Made by a program: the position numbers and the translations under genes. Positions 56,672 to 64,000 of a DNA stretch of 64,000 nt are shown here, piece by piece. Below the pieces are notes generated by a model. That model did no database searches, was not told the DNA's origin, and saw nothing but the letters and a program-made list of their open reading frames with translations. This DNA comes from Parerythrobacter_A sp963838735 (GTDB lineage Bacteria; Pseudomonadota; Alphaproteobacteria; Sphingomonadales; Sphingomonadaceae): assembly GCA_963838735.1 (NCBI GenBank), contig CAWISG010000002.1:248001-312000 (forward strand), written 5' to 3'. Positions within the stretch are counted from its first letter, which is position 1. Each line of letters begins with the position of its first letter.

Positions 56672-57328
56672 TCACTTGATTGGACAGGCCGGGTCCAGCC
56701 GGAAGTCGAGGTAATTGTCCACAGAACACATCAGATCGTCCATCTCGTTTTCGAAGAAATGGTTGGCGCGCGGGATTTCCTCGTGATGGATGGTGATGTG
56801 CTTTTGCGTGCGAAGCTTGTCGACCAGCTTCTGCACGGCAACCGGCTGTACCACCGTATCGGCTACGCCCTGGATGAAGATACCCGACGCGGGGCAAGGC
56901 GCCAGAAAGCTGAAATCATACATGTTCGCCGGCGGCGCGATGGAGATGAAGCCGCGAATTTCCGGGCGGCGCATCAGCAGCTGCATTCCGATCAGCGCGC
57001 CGAAACTGACACCGGCGACCCATGTGACTTGCGCCTCTTGATGCATGGACTGCACCCAGTCGAGTGCAGCAGCCGCATCGGATAATTCACCCACGCCACT
57101 GTCGAAACTGCCCTGGCTGCGACCGACACCGCGAAAGTTGAAGCGCAGCGTGGCGAATCCGCGATCCACGAAGGTCTGATAAAGCCTCTGCGTGATACGC
57201 TCGTTCATCGTGCCGCCGCCCTGCGGGTGCGGGTGCAGGATCATGGCGACCGGGGCGCGCGGGCGGGGCGGAGGCGAGTAGCGGCCTTCGAGGCGACCCT
57301 CTGGGCCGGGGAAAATGACGGTTGGCAT
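56672..57328 (-). CDS. Alpha/beta hydrolase
   Basis: Serine hydrolase-like protein, 218 residues, of the type often annotated as CocE/NonD-like: AMILHPHPQGGGTMNE, FRGVGRSQGSFD, and the GVSFGA nucleophile elbow, with the later H (NHFF) and D (VADTV). No leader. The start at 57328 has no good ribosome binding site. Divergent from the cysteine desulfurase genes (121 bases). The last codons and stop are partly duplicated in tandem at 56657-56686. Confidence 0.83.
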   Translation of the reverse strand: MPTVIFPGPEGRLEGRYSPPPRPRAPVAMILHPHPQGGGTMNERITQRLYQTFVDRGFATLRFNFRGVGRSQGSFDSGVGELSDAAAALDWVQSMHQEAQVTWVAGVSFGALIGMQLLMRRPEIRGFISIAPPANMYDFSFLAPCPASGIFIQGVADTVVQPVAVQKLVDKLRTQKHITIHHEEIPRANHFFENEMDDLMCSVDNYLDFRLDPACPIK

Positions 57329-57449
57329 GATATGGGGGGGCACCTGTCTAGCGTGAATGCTGCGCTGCGCTGGCGCGCGCGAAGAGGGTGGCTATATAGG
57401 GTTTCGCCCCGCAATCGCAATCATCGGCTGAAAACCCATCGCGCAGTCC

Positions 57450-58472
57450 ATGGCCAATCGCATCTATCTAGACCATGCCGCCACCACGCCGCTGCGTCCG
57501 CAAGCGTTGGCGGCGGTGCAGGACGGGTTCGCGCGCTGGGCCAATCCGAGCAGCCCGCATGGTGAAGGCCGCGCGGCCAAGATTGCGCTGGAGGGCGCGC
57601 GCGACCGGGTGAAGGCAGCGCTGTGCTGGACCGGCGAAGTCATCTTCACGGGCGGTGCGAGCGAGGCGCTTGCCGTCGGGCTGGGGCGTGCGAAAGTAGA
57701 CCGGCAGATCGCCAGCGCAGTGGAGCACGACGCGGTGTTTCGTGCCGCGCCGGATGCGACGGTTGTGCCATTGGAGCCGACAGCGCTTGCCAGCGAACTG
57801 GCAAACCCGGGCAAGGCCGTCGTCGCCGTACAAGCGGTGAACTCGGAAACCGGCACGGATTTGCGCGATAGCGTGGGTGCATCGGTCACCGGGGAATCGG
57901 GCGCAATATGGCTCGCCGACTGCTCGCAATCGGCGGGCAAGCTGCCATTGCCCGATTGCGAGATGGCGGTGGTGTCCGCGCACAAACTGGGCGGGCCGGT
58001 AGGCATCGGTGCGCTACTGGTGCGCGATTTCGCGCTGCTGGAACCGGTGGGCGGGCACGAGCGTGGCTATCGCGCCGGAACCGAGAACTTGCCCGCCGCG
58101 CTCGGATTTGCTGCCGCGCTGGAAGCGGGCGGGCTAGAAAGCTGGGAAACAACAGCGCAGGATCGCGCCGCCTTTCATTCGGCCATGCAGGAGATGGCGC
58201 AGGTTCAGGCTTTTGGCGCGCAATGCGATTATCTGTTCAGCATTGCCCACCCGACCATGAGCGCACAGGCATTGCTGATCCGGCTCGATGCGATGGGGTT
58301 TGCCGTATCGGCGGGCAGCGCGTGTTCGTCCGGCACGCTGAAAAAAAGCCGGGTGCTGGAAGCGTTCGGCGTGGCGGACGATGTCGCGGCGCGGACCGTG
58401 CGGGTGAGTATGGGCTGGAACACGACGCCGGGCGAGCTGGCGACTTTCGTCGGGGCTTGGCGTGATCTTTGA
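57450..58472 (+). CDS. Cysteine desulfurase, NifS/IscS family (first of pair)
   Basis: PLP enzyme removing sulfur from cysteine for Fe-S and other sulfur transfer. PLP lysine K179 in SAHKLGG, catalytic cysteine C292 in SAGSACSSGT, His93 in the VEHDAV motif. At 340 residues it is a little short. Compared with the gene at 58854 it has a different middle region, so the two are paralogs, not a duplication artefact. Start ATG 57450; a longer frame upstream is ignored. Followed by a 381-base gap, unusual for a tight operon. Confidence 0.9.
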   Translation: MANRIYLDHAATTPLRPQALAAVQDGFARWANPSSPHGEGRAAKIALEGARDRVKAALCWTGEVIFTGGASEALAVGLGRAKVDRQIASAVEHDAVFRAAPDATVVPLEPTALASELANPGKAVVAVQAVNSETGTDLRDSVGASVTGESGAIWLADCSQSAGKLPLPDCEMAVVSAHKLGGPVGIGALLVRDFALLEPVGGHERGYRAGTENLPAALGFAAALEAGGLESWETTAQDRAAFHSAMQEMAQVQAFGAQCDYLFSIAHPTMSAQALLIRLDAMGFAVSAGSACSSGTLKKSRVLEAFGVADDVAARTVRVSMGWNTTPGELATFVGAWRDL

Positions 58473-58853
58473 TCCTGTCGTTACCCCACCTGACAAACAG
58501 GAAGCCCTTTCCTACTTCGGCAGGAATGTTCTATTGTAGTGGGACCTTCGATTATAGGCGTGCGCAGCAAGAAGGCCCCTCGGGTCCCTGTCCGTCCGGC
58601 CTTGCATAGCGTGAGATAGTATAGCAAAATCAGAACTCTAGACGGAAAAACCGAAAGTGACACGGTGTCACCTTTGTCACCTTTGAACCATCGCTGGCAG
58701 GGATTGCGCCCCACGAACCCGTTCGTGCCTGGCTTGTCGAAGCATCGTCCTTTTCACTAACGGTCAAGAACCCCCCTTCGGCTAGTTGCCCGTAGCAGTT
58801 CCACAGGGCAGACTTCGACTGGCGCTGGGTAGGCCGATAGAGAAAGCATTCCT
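58473..58853. other. Intergenic region, no gene recognised
   Basis: The longest gap in the window. It holds a 15-bp palindrome GTGACACGGTGTCAC (58657-58671), a 9-bp tandem CACCTTTGT-type repeat just after it (GTCACCTTT twice, 58668-58685), and a partial copy of the palindromic repeat family (CCCGTTCGTGCCTGGCTTGTC, 58719-58740). GC is lower than the neighbours in its middle part. A 77-codon open frame on the minus strand (58481-58714) has no family resemblance or ribosome binding site and is not called a gene. The iscS promoter should lie here. Confidence 0.6.
58657..58671. promoter_or_regulatory. Perfect palindrome ahead of iscS, possible operator
   Basis: GTGACAC-G-GTGTCAC is an exact 7+1+7 inverted repeat 183 bases upstream of iscS, followed by two GTCACCTTT units. 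It is the right size for a dimeric regulator site, but no matching family is known to me, so the role is a guess. Confidence 0.4.
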
Positions 58854-59954
58854 ATGATTTACCTCGATTATCAGGCTACGACCCCGCTTGCCCCCGAAGC
58901 GCGCGATGCCATGCTGCGCTGGCTCGACGGGCCGGACGGCAGCGGGTTCGGCAATCCGCATGCGCCGCACCGGATGGGCCGCGATGCGGCGGCGTCGGTA
59001 GAGCTGGCGCGCGACCGGGTGTCGGCGCTGTTCCCGGCGGGCGGCACGGTCATCTTCACCAGCGGCGCGACCGAAGCGGTGAACCTTGCCATTCGCGGCA
59101 CGAAGCCGGCGGACGGTCCGCAAGGAAGCGTTTCGGTATCCGCCATCGAACATGCCGCCGTGCTCGATACGGCGCGCAGTGCGGGGCCGTGCCATGTGCT
59201 GAATGTGGCGAAGGACGGGCAGTGCAATATCGCGCAGGATGTGCCCAACGACACGCGTCTGATCTGCGTGATGCAGGTCAATAACGAGATCGGCGTGATC
59301 CAGCCCACGCTCGACTGGCACCGCACGGCAAAATCCATGAATGCGCTGTATCTGTGCGACGCGGTGCAATCCTACGGCAAGATGGAAGTCACCAGCGCCG
59401 ACATGATCGCGATCAGCGCGCACAAGCTGCACGGGCCAAAGGGTATCGGCGCGCTGTGGGTGCGCAACGGCGTGACGCTGAACGAAGTGCAGACCGGCGG
59501 CGGGCAAGAGACGCTGGACGATGCGCCAATCCGGTCGGGCACGCTCAGCCCGGCCCTGTGCGCCGGATTTGGTGCGGCGGCGATGGTCGCGGCGGACCGA
59601 ATGGGTCAGGACGCGGAACATATCGGCGAATTGTGGCACCGGGCGCGCGAACGCTTCGCCGACTGGACGCTGAACGGCAGCGAGACGGCGCGGTGGCAAG
59701 GCAACCTCAACCTGCGGCGCAAGGGGCTGGACGTGAACCGGCTGATGAGCGATTGCCGCAATGTGATGTTCTCGGCCGGCAGTGCATGCGGCAGCGGATC
59801 GGGCCGCACCAGCCATGTGCTGGACGCCATCGGGCTGTCGAAGAAGCAGGCGAAAAGTTCGATCCGGCTGGGCTTTGGCCGGTACACCACGATGGCCGAT
59901 ATCGACGCCGCCGCCGATGCGATCGCGAAAGGTGTCGAGGCGCAGGGCCTGTGA
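58854..59954 (+). CDS. iscS: Cysteine desulfurase, IscS/NifS type (second of pair)
   Basis: PLP enzyme providing sulfane sulfur for Fe-S cluster assembly. PLP lysine K191 in SAHKLHGPKG, catalytic C312 in SAGSACGSGSG, His100 in IEHAAV. 366 residues. ATG 58854 after a weak AGAGAAAG site. The ferredoxin follows after 11 bases, so they form a unit. No iscR, iscU or suf gene is in the window, which makes the choice between IscS and a SufS-like role uncertain. Confidence 0.9.
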   Translation: MIYLDYQATTPLAPEARDAMLRWLDGPDGSGFGNPHAPHRMGRDAAASVELARDRVSALFPAGGTVIFTSGATEAVNLAIRGTKPADGPQGSVSVSAIEHAAVLDTARSAGPCHVLNVAKDGQCNIAQDVPNDTRLICVMQVNNEIGVIQPTLDWHRTAKSMNALYLCDAVQSYGKMEVTSADMIAISAHKLHGPKGIGALWVRNGVTLNEVQTGGGQETLDDAPIRSGTLSPALCAGFGAAAMVAADRMGQDAEHIGELWHRARERFADWTLNGSETARWQGNLNLRRKGLDVNRLMSDCRNVMFSAGSACGSGSGRTSHVLDAIGLSKKQAKSSIRLGFGRYTTMADIDAAADAIAKGVEAQGL

Positions 59955-59965
59955 GTGTTGGGGCT

Positions 59966-60301
59966 ATGAGCGTGGCGCTGACCTTTATCGCGCCCGACGG
60001 CAGCGTCGTCGAAGCTGATGGCGACGATGGCGCTTCGCTGCTCGACGCAGCACAGGCGGCTGGCCTGCCGCTGGAAGGGACGTGCGAGGGGCAGATGGCG
60101 TGCTCCACCTGCCACGTGGTTGTCGCGGCGGAATGGTTCGCCAAACTCGCACCCGCCAGCGAGGACGAGGAGGACATGCTCGACCTCGCTTACGGCGTGC
60201 AACCGACCAGCCGCCTCGCGTGCCAGATCGTGCTGACGCCGGATCTGGACGGCCTTGCCGCTGCGGTGCCAGGCGAGGCACGCGATATTCGTGGGTTTTA
60301 G
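59966..60301 (+). CDS. [2Fe-2S] ferredoxin, adrenodoxin type
   Basis: Electron carrier of 111 residues. Cluster ligands C40, C46, C49 and C86 in CEGQMACSTC and LACQIV give the C-x5-C-x2-C...C spacing of ISC-type/adrenodoxin ferredoxins. Start ATG 59966 is used, but a GTG overlapping the iscS stop (59951) is possible. Downstream of iscS, so it likely serves Fe-S assembly. Tail-to-tail with the DUF4349 gene (4-base overlap). Confidence 0.93.
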   Translation: MSVALTFIAPDGSVVEADGDDGASLLDAAQAAGLPLEGTCEGQMACSTCHVVVAAEWFAKLAPASEDEEDMLDLAYGVQPTSRLACQIVLTPDLDGLAAAVPGEARDIRGF

Positions 60302-61224
60302 TCGGTTGCTTCCGGCTCTGTGGTCGAAGGCAGGTTCCGGCTGGCCGCGCCGCGCCTGAAGTCGATCCGGCGTGCGCCCCATACCAGCAACCAGACCAGC
60401 AGGCCGAGCGGCACCAGCACCGTGGCCGCCATGATAAGGAATGCGACGATGGTGCCCAGGATGCTGCCGACCGATCCCAGCGCGCCGCGGATGGGCTCGG
60501 CAAAGCCGCCCGCACTGGGCGATCCCGATGCGTAGCTGACCGCCATCGTGCTGAACGCGACCCGCCAGCGCATTTCCGCCAGCCAGCTTTTCGCCTGGTC
60601 GATCTCCTCGTTCACTGCCGCCACGCCGCGTTCCGCCTCGACCAGTTCGGCCACGGTTCCCTTACGGCTTCGCAGCACCTCCATCAGCCGGTCGCGCAGC
60701 AGAGTGCGGGCGCGCAGCTGCGCCTCGGTGTCGACGATTTTCTTGGATAGGTCTTCCCCATCGATGGAGGAGCTGACCAGTTCGCCATCGGCCCGGCCCG
60801 ATGCCTCGGCCAGCTGTTTGCCGAATGCGCGCGCCTCGCCCGCTGCGACTGCCAGCGACAGCGACCCGTAAGCGTAGTCGCCGTCGTTCTCCGCCTGTTG
60901 CATGGAGACGATACGGCACACCGACGGCCCGCGCGCCTCGCACATATCGGCGTGCTGCTGTTGCAACGGCGTGATGGCGGCGGCGGGCAGGCGGAACCCG
61001 TAGGCATAGCTGTAAGCGATTTGCGGCACGGCAACGGGGGTCGCGGGCGTTGAGTCGTCTGGCGCATTCGCATCGACCGCGATTGGCGATGACGTCGCAG
61101 TCCCCGGCGCTTCGGCGGCATCCACCGTCGTAACAGCTTCGGTCTCGGAATAGCCGTCATCGCTGCACGCAGCCAGCGGCAGGAGGAGCGCTGTAGATAG
61201 AAGAATCGTTTTGCGAGGCGACAT
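60298..61224 (-). CDS. DUF4349 family lipoprotein
   Basis: 308 residues: leader with lipobox LAAC (C20), a Pro/Thr/Ala-rich linker, a region with SSSIDGEDLSKKIVDTEAQLRA-type coiled coil, typical of DUF4349, and a C-terminal membrane helix (FLIMAATVLVPLGLLVWLLVW) with a basic tail. Anchored at both ends of a periplasmic domain. Function unknown. Divergent from the sodium channel gene. Confidence 0.84.
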   Translation of the reverse strand: MSPRKTILLSTALLLPLAACSDDGYSETEAVTTVDAAEAPGTATSSPIAVDANAPDDSTPATPVAVPQIAYSYAYGFRLPAAAITPLQQQHADMCEARGPSVCRIVSMQQAENDGDYAYGSLSLAVAAGEARAFGKQLAEASGRADGELVSSSIDGEDLSKKIVDTEAQLRARTLLRDRLMEVLRSRKGTVAELVEAERGVAAVNEEIDQAKSWLAEMRWRVAFSTMAVSYASGSPSAGGFAEPIRGALGSVGSILGTIVAFLIMAATVLVPLGLLVWLLVWGARRIDFRRGAASRNLPSTTEPEATD

Positions 61225-61385
61225 GATATTCTCCGAACAAGGCCGAATAGGGCATCACCATGATTACTGCCTTATTCTTGCCACATTTAACCATGTGACG
61301 CAAGCTTGTTGCTATTCCGGCACCTGCGCAATAGCGCGCGGCGGACAGCAAACTGCTCCCGCCGCCTCCTATCCGGAACGCCTTT

Positions 61386-62159
61386 ATGACCCTACGCAAA
61401 CGCGCCCGACAGCTCGTGGAATCGCGCCGGTTCGAAGCGTTCATTACCGGCGTCATCGTCGTCAATGCGATCGGGCTGGGGCTGGAGACGTCGGACGGTG
61501 TCATGCGTCAGGTCGGCGGTCTCGTGGAGGTGCTGGACACCATTGCGCTGTCGATTTTCGTTGTCGAGCTGAGCATCAAGTTCTTCGCTTACCGGCTCGC
61601 GTTCTTCCGCAATGGCTGGAACGTCTTCGACCTGGCCATCGTATCGGTGGCGCTCGTGCCGGCGGCGCAACAGTTCTCGGTATTGCGGGCATTGCGCATC
61701 CTGCGCGCGTTGCGCCTCATTTCGGTGGTGCCGAGCATGCGCCGCGTCATCGTCGGACTGTTCAAGGCAATTCCCAGCATCGGCACGGTTATCGTGATGC
61801 TGCTGATGCTGTTCTACATCAGCGCCGTCATGGCGACCAAACTGTTCGGAGAACGGTTTCCCGAATGGTTCGGGTCATTGGGCGCGTCGCTCTATTCGCT
61901 GTTCCAGATCATGACGCTGGAAAGCTGGTCGATGGGTATCGTGCGCCCGGTCATGGTCGAATACCCTTATGCTTGGGCGTTTTTCGTGCCGTTTATCCTG
62001 CTGACCAGCTTCATCGTGCTGAACCTGTTCATAGGTGTTATCGTGAACGCGATGGCCGAAGCAACTGACGAAGTTGCGCATTCGGATCGTGAGCAAATCC
62101 TTGCCCAGCTAAAGGTGCTTCGCGACGATGTGGCGGCGCTACGCCAGCAGGAGAAGTAG
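61386..62159 (+). CDS. Voltage-gated sodium channel, NaChBac/NavAb family
   Basis: Homotetrameric, single-domain six-helix channel. Residues 15-35 S1, 45-70 S2, 78-92 S3, and an S4 with arginines R101, R104, R107 and R110 at every third position. The selectivity filter TLESWSMG (177-184), in the P-loop between S5 and S6, is the same as in the structurally known NavAb. S6 is at about 198-224, and a C-terminal Glu/Gln-rich coiled coil (about 226-257) follows. 257 residues. Likely voltage-gated Na+ entry, perhaps for motility or pH homeostasis; stated role is inference. Confidence 0.94.
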   Translation: MTLRKRARQLVESRRFEAFITGVIVVNAIGLGLETSDGVMRQVGGLVEVLDTIALSIFVVELSIKFFAYRLAFFRNGWNVFDLAIVSVALVPAAQQFSVLRALRILRALRLISVVPSMRRVIVGLFKAIPSIGTVIVMLLMLFYISAVMATKLFGERFPEWFGSLGASLYSLFQIMTLESWSMGIVRPVMVEYPYAWAFFVPFILLTSFIVLNLFIGVIVNAMAEATDEVAHSDREQILAQLKVLRDDVAALRQQEK

Positions 62160-62172
62160 CGCCGCGCTATCG

Positions 62173-62700
62173 TCAGTCGTCGCTGTCCAGCGCCGCGATC
62201 AGCGCCTTGGAGAATGCCGGAATATCGTCCGGATTGCGGCTGGTGATGAGGTTTCCATCCTCGGCCACTTCCTCGTCCACGACTTCCGCGCCTGCATTGG
62301 TCAGGTCGGTTCGGATCGACGGCCAGCTGGTCACGGTCTTGCCATCGACGATGTCCGCTTCGGCCAGCAGCCAGGGCGCGTGGCAGATTGCGGCGATAGG
62401 TTTGTCCGCCGCGTCGAAATCCCGGATGAGGGCGATGGCGGTGTCTTCCATGCGCAGCACGTCGGGGTTCATCTGTCCGCCGGGCAGCAACAGACCGTCG
62501 TAATCGGCGGCATTCACTTCCTCCAGCGTAAGGTCGACTGACACGCTTTCACCCCAGTCGCCATCGTCCCAGCCTTTGATTTCACCCTCTTCGATGCTGG
62601 CAAGCGTGGTTTCGATACCGGCATCGTGCAGCGCCTGGCGCGGGTCCAGCAGTTCGGACTGTTCGAAGCCGTCGGTGGCCATGATGAGTACGCGGGTCAT
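62173..62700 (-). CDS. DJ-1/PfpI family protein (class I GATase-like)
   Basis: 175 residues, PfpI/YhbO type: VLIMATDGFEQSELLDPRQAL, DYDGLLLPGGQMNPD, and the nucleophile cysteine in AAICHAPWLLAEA, followed by KTVTSWPSIRTDLTNAGAE. Members act as glyoxalase/deglycase or protease-like stress proteins. The start at 62700 is chosen for the family N-terminus; the frame extends to 62781. Convergent with the sodium channel gene (14 bases). Confidence 0.92.
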   Translation of the reverse strand: MTRVLIMATDGFEQSELLDPRQALHDAGIETTLASIEEGEIKGWDDGDWGESVSVDLTLEEVNAADYDGLLLPGGQMNPDVLRMEDTAIALIRDFDAADKPIAAICHAPWLLAEADIVDGKTVTSWPSIRTDLTNAGAEVVDEEVAEDGNLITSRNPDDIPAFSKALIAALDSDD

Positions 62701-62800
62701 GTCGGTGTTCCTTGTGGTTGGTGTCTGGCGTGTCGAACGCATGGGGAAAGCGTCGGTTTCCACTCTTCTAGCGAGGCGCACACGGTGTTAGGGGCGCGTC

Positions 62801-64000
62801 ATGGTCGCGAAGGATGAGCGCAAGGGGGCGGACCCGTCCAGGGATCTGGTGGTGGATGCGCCGTTCGATGCGGCGTTGTCCGAACGCTATCTGGTCTATG
62901 CGCTGTCCACTATTACGGCACGCAGCCTGCCCGACCTGCGTGACGGGCTGAAGCCGGTCCATCGCCGCCTGTTGTGGACGATGCGGCAGCTGCGGCTGGA
63001 CCCGACCAACGCCTTCAAGAAAAGCGCCCGCGTGGTGGGCGAGGTGATCGGCAAATACCATCCGCATGGCGATACCGCCGCCTACGATGCGATGGTGCGG
63101 TTGGCGCAGGATTTCGCGCTGCGTTATCCGCTAGTGGAGGGGCAGGGGAATTTCGGCAATATCGATGGCGATAACGCCGCCGCCTACCGCTATACCGAAG
63201 CGCGCCTGACCAGGACCGCCATGCGCCTGATGGACGGACTGGACGCGGGCACGGTCGATTTCATCCCGACCTACAATGGGGAGGAGGAGGAGCCGGCGTT
63301 ATTTCCCGGCCTGTTCCCCAACCTGCTGGCCAACGGTGCCAGCGGCATCGCGGTGGGGATGGCGACCAATATTCCCAGTCACAATGTTGCCGAGATCGTC
63401 GACGCAACGCTGGCGCTGATCGACGATCCGCAGGTTGAGCATGCGCGTCTGATGGAGCTGTTCCACGGACCCGACCTGCCGACCGGCGGCCTCATCGTGG
63501 ACAGCGCCGAGAGTATTTCGAAGGCTTATGAGACAGGGCGCGGCGCGTTCCGGATGCGGGCGCGCTTTGCGTCGAACGAGGCCAAGGCTCGGGCCGACCG
63601 AGAGGCCGGTATCGAGCGGCTGGGCGGCGGGCAGTGGCAGCTGGTCGTGTCCGAGATGCCCTATCAGGTCAGCAAGGGGCGGCTGATCGAACAGATCGCC
63701 GCGCTTATCGGCGACCGCAAGCTGCCCATTCTGGACGACGTGCGCGACGAAAGCGACGAGGCGATCCGCATCGTTCTCGTCCCGCGCAGCCGCAATGTCG
63801 ATCCGGAACTGCTCAAGGAATCGCTTTACAAGCTGACCGATCTGGAAACCCGGTTCAGCCTTAACCTCAACGTGCTGGACGCCACGCGCACGCCGATGGT
63901 GATGGGCCTGAAGGAAGTGCTGGCGAACTGGGTCGCGGCGCAGATCGACATCCTGCAACGTCGCAGCCAACACCGGCTGGAAAAGATCGCGGCACGGCTG
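62801..64000 (+). CDS. parC: DNA topoisomerase IV subunit A, N-terminal part (cut by window end)
   Basis: Type II topoisomerase A subunit, decatenates replicated chromosomes. 400 codons are visible, the frame runs past the end. Motifs: RSLPDLRDGLKPVHRRLL, quinolone-resistance region KYHPHGDTAAYDAMVRLAQ (T92 and D96 in the places of the usual Ser and Glu), GNFGNIDGDNAAAYRYTEARL with the catalytic Tyr (Y131). Because no stop is present the frame is easy to overlook. ParC is preferred over GyrA from the RYTEARL and LPDLRDG context, but this is a judgement. Confidence 0.88.
   Translation, partial: MVAKDERKGADPSRDLVVDAPFDAALSERYLVYALSTITARSLPDLRDGLKPVHRRLLWTMRQLRLDPTNAFKKSARVVGEVIGKYHPHGDTAAYDAMVRLAQDFALRYPLVEGQGNFGNIDGDNAAAYRYTEARLTRTAMRLMDGLDAGTVDFIPTYNGEEEEPALFPGLFPNLLANGASGIAVGMATNIPSHNVAEIVDATLALIDDPQVEHARLMELFHGPDLPTGGLIVDSAESISKAYETGRGAFRMRARFASNEAKARADREAGIERLGGGQWQLVVSEMPYQVSKGRLIEQIAALIGDRKLPILDDVRDESDEAIRIVLVPRSRNVDPELLKESLYKLTDLETRFSLNLNVLDATRTPMVMGLKEVLANWVAAQIDILQRRSQHRLEKIAARL

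Noticed and set aside
58481..58714. 77-codon open frame on the minus strand in the gap before iscS
   Set aside because: No ribosome binding site or family resemblance; it overlaps the palindrome region and looks like chance.

Overview
The window is a GC-rich (roughly 63-66% by eye), gene-dense stretch of chromosome from an alphaproteobacterium, most likely Sphingomonadales and plausibly Erythrobacteraceae. The signs are the alphaproteobacterial FtsZ with a long acidic linker, the ChvI-ChvG-HprK(short)-RapZ-EIIA-HPr block, the DUF2849/DUF934 sulfite-reduction operon, DUF3597 and DUF937 proteins, and argH next to a tiny lipoprotein and lysA. Order and rank are inferred from protein resemblance recalled from memory; no database was searched. 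No phage, plasmid, transposase, CRISPR array or rRNA operon is visible. The content is core metabolism and cell biology.

Layout. 0-11.3 kb (+): end of ftsA, ftsZ, a TPR/SPOR protein, a YbjN-like protein, proC, a Bax-inhibitor-1 family protein, a lipoprotein, obgE, proB and an SDR-type epimerase. 11.3-15.3 kb (-): assimilatory sulfate/sulfite reduction and siroheme, cobA-DUF2849-cysI-DUF934-cysH, chained by 1-4 base overlaps. 15.4-18.6 kb (-): sseA-metC-mscS, also overlapping. 18.6-24.7 kb: a Pro/Thr-rich membrane protein, queF, tRNA-Thr, a DUF429 protein, rarA, a four-helix membrane protein and a glycosyltransferase. 24.8-28.9 kb (+): serC (possible serC RNA leader), serA, hisZ. 28.9-34 kb: aldo/keto reductase, a secreted unknown, purA, an L,D-transpeptidase and a winged-helix regulator. 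34-37.7 kb (-): argH-small lipoprotein-lysA-precorrin-2 dehydrogenase, divergent from a TlpA-like thioredoxin. 38-43 kb: tRNA-Val, asparaginase, fmt-truA-reductase (-). 42.8-46.3 kb: recR, def, a cysteine-rich copper-storage-like protein and rmuC. 46.3-51.7 kb (-): the ChvGI/PTS regulatory block ending in an rRNA methyltransferase. 51.8-57.3 kb: small unknowns, DUF421, a DUF885 peptidase, TonB and a hydrolase. 57.4-60.3 kb (+): two cysteine desulfurases and a [2Fe-2S] ferredoxin. 60.3-64 kb: a DUF4349 lipoprotein, a voltage-gated sodium channel, a DJ-1/PfpI protein and the start of parC, cut by the window end.

How the parts fit. Sulfur runs through much of the window: siroheme is made by cobA and the precorrin-2 dehydrogenase, CysH/CysI reduce activated sulfate, MetC and SseA handle sulfur amino acids, and the paired desulfurases with ferredoxin supply Fe-S clusters.

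The most important caveat is that five conserved genes (metC, the DUF429 gene, serA, lysA, recR) are each broken by one or two apparent single-base insertions, all of the same sign. That looks more like sequence error than biology. I did not find a convincing novel multigene system. The best leads are a palindromic repeat family, one relative of which sits in frame inside cobA, a NavAb-type sodium channel, a degenerate-receiver/winged-helix regulator, and a structured stretch ahead of iscS.
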